Assembly: GCA_963682175.1 (NCBI GenBank)
Contig: OY821787.1
Location: 13,370,501-13,434,500, forward strand
Length of the DNA: 64,000 nt
Direction: 5' to 3'
From: Triglochin maritima
Lineage: Eukaryota > Streptophyta > Magnoliopsida > Alismatales > Juncaginaceae
The translations under genes were made by a program, and so were the position numbers. The notes beneath the pieces were generated by a model. That model was not told where the DNA came from and did no database searches. It saw only the letters and a program-made list of their open reading frames with translations. Position 1 is the first letter of the stretch. The number at the start of each line of letters is the position of its first letter. Positions 55,630 through 64,000 of this stretch are shown one piece after another.

Positions 55630-57023
55630 GATTGGTTTGTTCGAAGGCGAGAGGTAAAAAGAAGGAGAGAAAGGTTGGTTACACTAAACTACACTAAGAT
55701 GCAAAAAGGAAATGAAGATAAGCAATAAAACTAAGCCCCAAAGGGGGTAGAGAAATAATGTGAACATAATGAAGTGTGTGTGTGTTCATTAAGCTCCTCA
55801 CAACATGTAGCGCATGAAATCATAAAACTACATCCAACTTTGCCTCCATATGAATTAAGATAAGACTACATCATTAAAACATACAAGACAATAATTGGAA
55901 TGAAGCTAAATGAACTCAAGTATAAAGACTAGACCCTACTATGCCTCCACATGAATTAAGATAAGACTACATCATTAAAACATACAAGACATTAGCGAAG
56001 GTAAAGGTAACAAGAGCACATACACTACAAATTGTGTTTCCAATATTAATTTCATCCATATCCTAACCTTATCATTTCCCATAAAATAGGTCCACTAATC
56101 AAAGCATAAGTTAAGCTTCATTCAAGAGCATTAGCATATCAAAGATAAGAGTGAAAACCCATTAGATGGTTATGGAAATCATATAAAGCTCAAGCCCCCC
56201 AAATGGGGATGGAACGACTCACTACTCATTACACTAACTATATTAATAAAAGAAAGCCTAATACTGAAATGAAAGTTAACTAAGAAAGCAATAAGTATTA
56301 AAGAAGCTTAAAAGGAAAGGAAAGACTAAACAAACATGCACAAATTAAAAGACAAGATTAAAAGAAATTAGAAGAATTATTTTATTAACAAATGACTCAC
56401 ATTGAAAGTAGCATTCTTCTCCACCTTGAGTTTTTGCTTCAAGGCTCACTCCTTAGTAGAGAGAATGCCACCAAGCAATGGGTAATTACAATGGAAGGTG
56501 AAGAGTTCTATTTATAGCCATGGAAAAAGGCAAACCGGGACAATCCCCCGATGTGGGACTAAACAGATACCAAAAATAGCCTAAACATCCTCTAATACAT
56601 GTGCTGGAGAAATTTTAGCGGATTTGGGCCAAAATGGACCGCCAATTGGCGATCTATAAGGTCCGGATTCATCTGGAATTTGTGCTGGGCTTTGCTTAGT
56701 GTATTTGGTGGTCTTGGATGCATCTACTTCGTTTATTTGAGGTCCGACCCGAATAGAATTGCCAAAATACTCCCCATGATGGTGTGGAGTTTTCTGTTTT
56801 ACTCTTAGGTCCTCCTGTCTTGCGTTCAGGTCCTTCTCCCTTGCATCTTGGTCCCCAGATCTCACAGTTCAGTCCTTTTTCCCAGCTTTTGAGTCCTTTT
56901 ATGCTTCATCTCTTCAAACCTATTTATTCCTGAAAACTAAACATAAAACTCGTAACATAGCATTGTTTAGGTGAAAGATAATGGATATAAGATACTAATA
57001 TAAGCATGAAATGATGTCAATCA
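55630..57023 (-). repeat. Athila C, 5' LTR (truncated)
   Basis: 1394 bp; starts at GATTGGTTTG, equal to position 50541 of the other LTR. Also lacks a short segment near 56194. Carries a palindrome (56638-56655) and the USE/TATA pair. Confidence 0.88.
56509..56559 (-). promoter_or_regulatory. snRNA-type USE plus TATA box in Athila C 5' LTR
   Basis: Minus strand GTCCCACATCG (56559-56549), 32 bases, TATAAATA (56516-56509). Confidence 0.7.
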
Positions 57024-57676
57024 GTGATCTTCTTGCTCCCTCCATGGACGGCTAGGACGTGCTTGTCCCGACCCTTTCCCATGTCAACTTCAGCCGTTTT
57101 GAGAGCGTTGTGAAGTTCCTCTAGACTCACCCCTTTCTCACGCACATGATAGTGCATAATGAAGTCCTTGTAGGACGGGGCTAGAGAGCCAAGAATCAAA
57201 TCTTCCACAATGTCATCGGGCATCGGGGAAGAGAGCTTCGACAACTTCTCAAGGTATCCTTGCATCGTGAGAAAATGCATGGATACCGATGTTCCCTCCG
57301 CCATGTGGCACCTTGTGAGTGCGATGGTGGTCTTATATCGCTCTTTTCTAGCATTATCCATGAACATCTTTGTTAAAGCTTCCATGGTCTTCTTGGGTTT
57401 TAAATCCAAGTATTTCGCTTGAAGCGAGTCACCCATGGAGGCCAACATTAGACTGTGAACTTGGTTCTCTTGGTCTTCCCACTTGGCCTTTGCCTCTCTC
57501 TCGCTATCGGTTGTCTTCTCATTTAATTTTGGGATTTCACCATCCAGAATATGAGATAGTTTCTCAAACTTCAACACGATATTGAGCTTGAGTTGCCAGC
57601 TTATGAAGTTTGAGCCATCATTTGCGAAAGGAGGTTTTTCAATCATAGATCGCACAATAGGTTGAATATTCGGCAT
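57017..57676 (-). pseudogene. Copia E gag, N-terminal part
   Basis: A frame from ATG 57676 with the copia gag (UBN2-type) layout: 'FANDGSNFISWQLKLNIVLKF' near the start and 'MFMDNARKERYKTTIALTRCHMAEGTSVSMHFLTMQGYLEKL' centrally. It is open for about 217 codons until Athila C sequence begins at 57023; the last residues derive from C. The gag frame resumes at 50454. Confidence 0.9.
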
Positions 57677-59157
57677 TTCTACAAAATAAATTATATGGAT
57701 TTAATGTGAATTTTATGTTTTAAAAAACAATACCATAAATAAAAAATTGTCCATAAATGCAGCAATCCAAGATCCTATCAATTATAATATAAACTAGCTA
57801 AGGGCTATCAGATATATTATAAAATCAAGGTAAGAAAACATTTTCTAATAATAACCATTTCGAAATATCACAACGTTTGCATTTTTCAAACTCTTATGAT
57901 TCTTGTCGTTTTAATTAAGAGGGAATTTGAACGATCCTCGTAAGAAAAACTCTCTTTCTCAAAACCGAGCTAGGGCTCCGGGTCTTGTTAAGAAAACTTA
58001 TTTCATTTGATACGAGATACGTTTATCCATTGTATTCACAAACAAATATACTCGGTGTCCACTAAGGGTGAATCACACCTCGTATATCTATTCGTGGCAC
58101 AACAATAGACAACCTTATATCTCCCACTATTCCCAAAGATGGAGGAAGCTATCTCCCGCTAAGGGCGGGCAGAATATCCCTTGATCGATGGCTGCTAGTG
58201 GATGAAATAAGAAAGAAAGATACTCTTAATTTTTGGTTGGACAATTTAAACATTAATATGTGATTTTATAATTTAGGTGATCATCCATATTTATCATCTA
58301 TACACATCCTAACATTCATCCATGCCATCACATATATATCAAGCACACAAACATAAATAAATTCATTCACACACACATTGTGTGAGTTTATATGTTCTTG
58401 TGTTCTTGATCCTTGATACTTGATCCTCGATCATTGCGCTTCTTCAGCGTCTTCCTCTTGCACCATGGATGTTGATATTGCAAAAATATAAACATGCATC
58501 TCTCAATTTTGAAAATTGTCTAGTGCAAGTACTATGTAAAAAACCTCTCGTATGCATGCATATACATAAAAATAGAAATTGGACTTTTACATATACATAA
58601 GCCCCTGTGATTGAATAATAATAATAACATACACATTCATTCATTCATTCACACATGGCTTCATCGGAACATATAAACTCACATATCCCTGCATTAGAGA
58701 ACTCGAGCAACGCACGTACATATACTATATATTACTCGATTTAGTTTATCATGCATCTCTAAATCAAACAATTCTAAAATCATTTGAAATCCATTAAAAA
58801 TGATTTTATGCATCCATAGTTCAAAACATAAAATATTTGAACCATTGTTTATCCAATTTCCAAAAATAAAAATTTAAAGAAAGATAAACATATGCCTTTT
58901 TCATTTTGTCGATTCCTTATAAAATAATCATTTAATTAAAAACGAAAATTCTATAAATTAGACATAAGTCCAAATTTTAATTCTAACATTCACATGATGT
59001 GTTTCAAAACATTTAAAACTATCAAAAGAATCAATTAGAATTAAATCAATAAAACTATCGGAAAACTCAAAAAAGTCATAGAACATGAATTGTTTCGATT
59101 GTAGATGGTAAACTAAAATTAATTATTTAGTCTAATTATTGAAAATATGAACCAAAA
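57677..59157 (-). other. Copia E 5' leader
   Basis: About 1.5 kb AT-rich noncoding sequence between the primer site and gag. Unusually long for copia. No open frame over 70 codons; CA-rich tracts near 58340-58380. Confidence 0.7.
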
Positions 59158-59169
59158 GCTTTGATACCA
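59158..59169 (-). other. Primer binding site, initiator tRNA-Met (copia E)
   Basis: The minus strand reads TGGTATCAAAGC one base after the LTR, one mismatch from TGGTATCAGAGC. Confidence 0.85.
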
Positions 59170-59170
59170 C

Positions 59171-61332
59171 TGTAGGATTTCGTGTCCCTATGTATGTATA
59201 TATTTTAAAAAATTTAATACAACATACAAGATCGATTTTCATATTTTCAACATTTTTTATGTACATAGTTTTGTGATTATTCTAATAACATGTAATCCTA
59301 CATTTATTAAAATAAATCACAAAGGTAGAATCATACCTAAAGGTTCTCTAAAACCTTCTTGAAGATTCGGAGTTGCGTTGCCCGTTGAATCGTCCACGGA
59401 TTTGCCTCCGAGTGTTCACCAAACTCTAAACAAGATTAGAGAGAAAAGAGCTAGCCAATCAATCTCTAACAACGTTTAGAATCTAGCTAATAACCCCTCT
59501 TTAAGCTCCTGAGATTCTTATTTGTAAAAGTTAAATTTACTAAGAGATTTTCGTGGTGATTAGGGAGAGATTAATGAGAGAAAGATTTTTGCATTAGTTA
59601 TTAAATAAGTAGGAGTAAGGGTCCTTTTATAGTCTCCCAAAACATCCTTATCAAGAGCCATGATCTCTTGCTTATTCTCTCCTAAAATTAATCTCTAATT
59701 TCCACATAATCACCCACAAAAAACGTTTTAATTAAATCTGGAATTAATCAACCCATGATTTAATTAATCTCTTAATAATTCAGGCAGAATCGTTCTTGTT
59801 CGGTAGACCGAGTATTATTCGGTCAACCGAACCATTCGGTTATAACACGTGTTCAGTGCACCGTGAGCTAGACGGTCAACCAAATCCGTAAGAGAAAAAT
59901 TCCCTAGAAGAATTCGGACGAACCACGTCTTTTACTCGGTCTACCGTTGACCCACCAGAATCGCTCCTGGGACATAGTTATCGGATGACCGTGTCACCTT
60001 CGGTTGACCGAAAATACTACTTCCTGGTTGACCGTGCACACTCGGTTAACCGAACCCGATTGTCCAGGCACTCCAGACAATTTCGGTCAACCAATTGCGC
60101 TTTACCCGTTCCCTATTCCGTTAACCGATCCGAAGATACCCTGATCGACCGAACCATGAACGGTTCACCGTGTTTGACCCCGATTTTGCCTTTGTCAGAT
60201 TTGGATTTATTTCCAACAAAATTTGATCTTTTGGGGTTTTTAGCAATTCACATCCTATATATATTATCATATGTAATATTAAATTATTACACCCCATAAT
60301 ATATACCTCATATGATTTTTTTATGATTCTAATCATGTCAATTCTCATGACATATTGATTTTAATTAATTCACCACATGTGTCCTATTTTCACATGAAAC
60401 CCGACACATCATATGAACTTAAAATCAACCTCTTGTTTCCCAGTTTTGTGGTGTGACCTATAGGAGGAACTAAGCCAAATTGGTAGCGATATTAAAGACT
60501 TAATATCTCAAACTATAAGCGGTATCTAGCTACACATTATAGTTACCCAATTAGCATAGATGTCTTTGTTCCACCCGAACCAAAACATGATCAATTTAGT
60601 GATGTAAGTGCACCACTTGTGTCCGTCCCTTGCCTCATGATATTAAGAATATATACAAAGTAGAAATGTGTCATCTTTGTATTATATTCATTTCTTGATC
60701 TCTTTAAGCTAATTATAACTATGTAACTTAACTCAAGTTACATTGTGCACATTATAATTTTGCTTTATCAAGGGGCCCACTAATATCATCACTCAATTAA
60801 GAGGGGCAATGATAATCGTTTGACTAGCTATCTTTTCCAGCACAAGTCATGTTCAACCAACTATTGTCTTTATCACTATACTCATTGATAGCTTTTGACA
60901 ATAATCAAATTAAGCACTTCTTGAGTGAAAAGATATAAGTCTCATATCTTAGGATCCAAGACACAGTAAAAACATTAATGACACGAAATACAATTCCATA
61001 ATGTTTTACTTGTTAGGTCTATTCAATATATAAAAGTAATCTTTTCCTCTTTTATATACTTGTGTCGTCAATTATTTGTAGAGCTACAACAATCGATGAC
61101 CAACACGACAATCTTATCTCGGTAATTAATGTTCCATTTTAATTACCATGATTGTGAATAATTTTTGATTTATGTAAACCATTATCTTTTAGAGCTCTAC
61201 GGTTAAGGACCAAGCGCATCTTCCTTAACACTTCCAAAAGACGAATATCATAATCAAGGAACAAAATGTTTGCACATTCAATTCATAATAATTGACATAT
61301 AGAAGTAAAACTTTTAGAACACATTCCTTTCA
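59171..61332 (-). repeat. Copia E, 5' LTR
   Basis: 2162 bp; plus strand TGTAGG...CCTTTCA. Between 59796 and 60170 it holds about a dozen motifs of form CGGTYNACCG (CGGTTGACCG, CGGTCAACCG, CGGTTAACCG), the likely decay forms of CGGTCGACCG. Confidence 0.93.
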
Positions 61333-61399
61333 GTACCCATATCGGGGTAGTGTACGGCAAGGCTTGCCACCTACCCGTTGAGCTTGAGCATCATGTTTT
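61333..61399 (+). pseudogene. Athila D integrase strip between copia E and LTR F
   Basis: 67 bp coding a '[15 protein letters not shown]'-like segment that matches the Athila A integrase. Flanked by the GTACC copy of E and the GTTTT copy of F. Confidence 0.85.
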
Positions 61400-63308
61400 T
61401 GTAGGACTTCCTATGTATACATGCATACAAGATCAATTTCCATATTTTCGACGATTTCATATACATTATTTTAGATTTATTCTAATATCATGTAATCTAC
61501 ATATATATTAAAATAAATAGAAGATGATCATACCCAAAGGTTCTCCAAAACCTTTATGAAAATTCGGAGTTGTGCTGCCCGTTGAATCGTCCGCCGATTT
61601 GTCTCCAAGTAATCACCAAACTCTAAACAAGATTAGAGAGAAAGGAGCTAGTCAATCAATCTCTAAATCATTGTTAGAATCTAGCTAATAACCCCTCTAA
61701 AGATCCTGAGAATTTAATCTCCAAAAACTTGAATAATTAAGAGAATTTTCGTATGGATTAATAGGGTGGTTAGGGAGAGAGAGAATTTTTGCATTAGTAT
61801 TAACAAGGAATGGAGGACATACCTATTTATAGGATTTCCTCTAACCCACATCATGTGCAAACCACTTACACATGATCCCTTATTAATCTTTCCACTACAC
61901 CACAACACGTGCAAACCACTTACACATGATCTCTTGTTTACATCTCCACTAAACCACATCATGTGCAAACCGCTTTGCACATGATCTCTTGTTTATTTTG
62001 CCACATCATCATCGCATAACTACATTTGACCAATGTGGATTAAATCCAGCAATTAATCAGTAAAAATCTCTTATTAATATATGCAAAAACGTGGTCAAAC
62101 GGTTGGACCATTTTTCCATATTTTCTACTCCACCAAATTTTGGATTAATATCCAACAAAATTTGGAATTTGGGGTTTTAGCAAATTCATATGTTATAATA
62201 TTGTATATCATATTATATCATGTAATATATTATCATATATAATGTCAAAACATTATACCCCATAATATATATACATCTCATACGAATTTATTTATTATTT
62301 TGACCATGTCGTTTTCACGACATATTGATTTTATCATTTTACCACATGTATATTATTTCATAACACATGAAACTTAATACATCATATAAAATGTAAAATT
62401 ATATTTCTTGTTTTCCAATTTTGTGGTGTGATGTATAGGAGGATCTAAGTTATGTTGGCAATGATATAAAATACATTATATTATAAACTATAAGAGTTAT
62501 CTAGCTACACATTATAGTTACCTAAATAACAAATATGTTTTGTTCGCTCGAACTAAACACGATCCACTTAGTGATATGTAAAATATCACTAGTGTCTATC
62601 CCTTGCCTCATGATATTAAGAATATTATACAAAGTACAAATGTGTCACATTTGTATTATATATTCATTTCTTGATCTCTTAAGCTAATTATAAATATGTA
62701 ACTTAACACAAGTCACATTGTGCACATTATAATTTCGCTTTATCAAAGGGCCCACTAATATCATTACTCAAGTAAAGAGGTACAATGATAATCATTTGAC
62801 GAACTATCTTTTCCAGCATAAGTCATACTTAACCAACTATTTTCTTTATCACTAAACTCAATGACATATTTTGACAATAATCAAATTAAACACTTCCTAT
62901 GTGAAAAGACATAAGTCTCATATCTTATGATTCAAGACACAGTGAAAACATTAATGACACATAACAAAATTCCATAATATTTCACTTGTTAGGTCTATTC
63001 AATATATAAAGTAATCATTTTCCTCTTTTATATACTCGTGTCGTCAAATATTTGGAGAGCTACAATAATCGATGACCAACACGACAATCTTATCTCGGTA
63101 ATTAATGTTTCATGTCAATTACCATGATTGTGAATAACTTTTGATTTATGTAAACCATTATCTTTTAGAGCTGCACGATTAAGGACCAAGCGCATCTTCC
63201 TTAACACCTCCAAAAGACGAATACCATAATCAAGGAACAAAATGTTTGCACATTCAATTCATAATAATTGACATATAGAAGTAAAACTTCTAGAACACAT
63301 TCCTTTCA
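61400..63308 (-). repeat. Copia-family solo LTR F
   Basis: 1909 bp; plus strand TGTAGGACTTCC...CCTTTCA, same family as the LTRs of E. Target duplication GTTTT (61395-61399, 63309-63313). No internal region, so a solo LTR left by LTR-LTR recombination. Contains a threefold repeat at 61850-61990. Few CGGTCGACCG-like sites remain. Confidence 0.92.
61850..61990. repeat. Imperfect triple repeat in LTR F, about 60-bp unit
   Basis: Three copies of a unit built on CATGTGCAAACCACTTACAC followed by ATGATC and a T-rich stretch. Related single motifs occur in copia LTR copy 1 (28890-28915). Confidence 0.8.
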
Positions 63309-63729
63309 GTTTTCTGTGTGATTAAGAACTTGAATATGGATCTTGATCAAGCTGGGATGCAACGTAAGCTCGACATTGTGGAGCTGGAAGAGTTACGCAA
63401 TGATGCTTATAAAAATGCCAAAACGCATAATGCCCGAGACAAAATGTTTCACAATCGCATGATTGTGCGAAAGGTGTTTATAGTTGGGCAAAAGGTGTTT
63501 CTCTACAATCCCAGCATCTTCTTTTTGCGGGTAAGCTCTGCAGTTCTTGGTTAGGCTCATTTATTGTGCAACCTCATATTCCCTCGTGGAGAGGTTGCAA
63601 TCTTGAATCAAAGGAATGGGGAAGTGTTCAAATTTAATGGACAATGCCTCAAACCTTACTTGGAGGGGGCACCAGCTGAAGTCGAGGAGGTTATGATCCT
63701 TCATAAACCGCCCTCGCACTCATCCATTT
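63309..63729 (+). pseudogene. Athila D integrase C-terminal part
   Basis: Matches the last 130 or so residues of the Athila A integrase ('[10 protein letters not shown]...[13 protein letters not shown]...') with a frame change near 63530. It ends at a TGA near 63729, at the same relative place as A. Non-functional. Confidence 0.85.
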
Positions 63730-64000
63730 GAATGGTTGAGGTTTCATGTTTGTACATATTCAAAAAAGACATTGGTTGTCGTGGGTCCTATTCCTTGAGT
63801 ATTTGGACCCCATTTGTTAACGTATTTGTATTCCCTTCTTTTATGTAACTCACAGGTTTTGGAGATTTCAGATTTATGTCCATACACATAACCATCAACT
63901 TCCGTTGCACTTCACGTTGGTGAGATATTTTCTTGTTCATGCATAAATTCATGTAGTATCATACTCACATTCATTAAGGACAATAAATGGAGTGTGGGGG
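63730..64000 (+). other. Athila D 3' noncoding region, start
   Basis: Homologous to the first part of the 3' noncoding regions of A and B. Ends at the window edge with a G-rich stretch (GTGTGGGGG) that resembles the polypurine tract but lies inside the conserved block also seen at 37040-37055. Confidence 0.65.

Larger units (their letters stand above)
50455..57023 (-). mobile_element. Athila-like non-autonomous element C
   Basis: 6569 bp inserted in copia E gag, target duplication GTGAT (50450-50454, 57024-57028). Same type as element B: Athila leader, chimeric frame, long 3' noncoding region, G-rich polypurine tract. The right-hand 5' LTR has lost its first 86 bp (plus-strand sense) and the primer site through a deletion at 55629/55630, so this copy can no longer replicate. 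The left end TGTTTAATCG differs from TGATTGATC of the others; the matching duplication and the continuity of the host gag frame support this boundary. Confidence 0.88.
46133..61332 (-). mobile_element. Ty1/copia element E, defective, containing Athila C
   Basis: LTRs 46133-47681 and 59171-61332, target duplication GTACC (46128-46132, 61333-61337), primer site by the right LTR and polypurine tract by the left, so it reads right to left. Gag, integrase, RT, RNase H are in copia order. The protease and the integrase N-terminus with the first catalytic Asp are missing, and the frames contain stops and shifts. Athila C is inserted at the end of gag. It is itself inserted in the Athila D integrase. 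Confidence 0.93.
41000..64000 (+). mobile_element. Decayed Athila-like element D, interrupted twice
   Basis: Internal region of an Athila element in pieces 41000-46132, 61333-61399 and 63309-64000, split by copia element E and solo LTR F. Its 5' LTR, primer site and most of the leader are missing. The 3' LTR would lie beyond the window. Domain order is gag, protease, RT, RNase H, integrase, with many stops and shifts. It is the oldest layer of this right-hand nest. Confidence 0.85.

Overview
The window looks like gene-poor, repeat-rich nuclear DNA of a flowering plant, most likely a eudicot. Almost everything I can identify is transposable-element sequence, mostly LTR retrotransposons of plant lineages (Ty3/gypsy Tekay-like and Athila-like; Ty1/copia, including a SIRE-like one). 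The tRNA primer sites (initiator Met, Asp), the TG...CA LTR ends and the 5-bp target duplications are typical of plants. I found no confident single-copy host gene, rRNA, tRNA gene or CRISPR.

Layout. 1-950: truncated SIRE-like LTR. About 1160-1722: LINE ORF2 fragment. 3655-4597 and 13523-14205: two halves of a decayed Ty3/gypsy element (minus strand), split by a complete and very young Tekay-like element at 4598-13522 (duplication ACTTA, LTRs differing at one base that I could see, one open 1469-codon gag-pol). 14206-29385: a degraded copia-family solo LTR holding a second solo LTR of the same family (15349-28835), which itself holds a nearly complete Athila element, A (17352-28677, duplication ATCAT). 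29469-32495: SIRE-like LTR plus gag, pol missing. 32496-32781 and 39848-40995: remains of a hAT DNA transposon split by a non-autonomous Athila element, B (32782-39847, duplication TGGGC). From about 41000 to the window end: a decayed Athila, D, interrupted by a copia element, E (46133-61332, duplication GTACC), which contains another non-autonomous Athila, C (50455-57023, duplication GTGAT), and by a copia solo LTR, F (61400-63308, duplication GTTTT).

How it fits together. The nesting gives relative ages: D before E before C; D before F; copia LTR 1 before LTR 2 before Athila A; old gypsy before Tekay. The Tekay copy is the only element whose coding region is fully open. Athila A is complete in layout but has at least three frame breaks and a substituted RNase H aspartate. 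B and C lack most of pol yet share one unusual long reading frame and keep about 1.6 kb of 3' noncoding sequence, as expected of elements mobilised by a partner.

Most notable signals. (1) All six Athila LTRs carry an element matching the plant snRNA upstream sequence element (RTCCCACATCG; one copy has a single mismatch), always exactly 32 bases before TATAAATA. This matches the Pol II snRNA promoter layout. (2) Arrays of the palindrome CGGTCGACCG, or its CpG-decay variants, occur in LTRs of unrelated lineages. (3) A shared gag/RT chimeric reading frame is kept in two non-autonomous Athila copies. All comparisons were made by eye.
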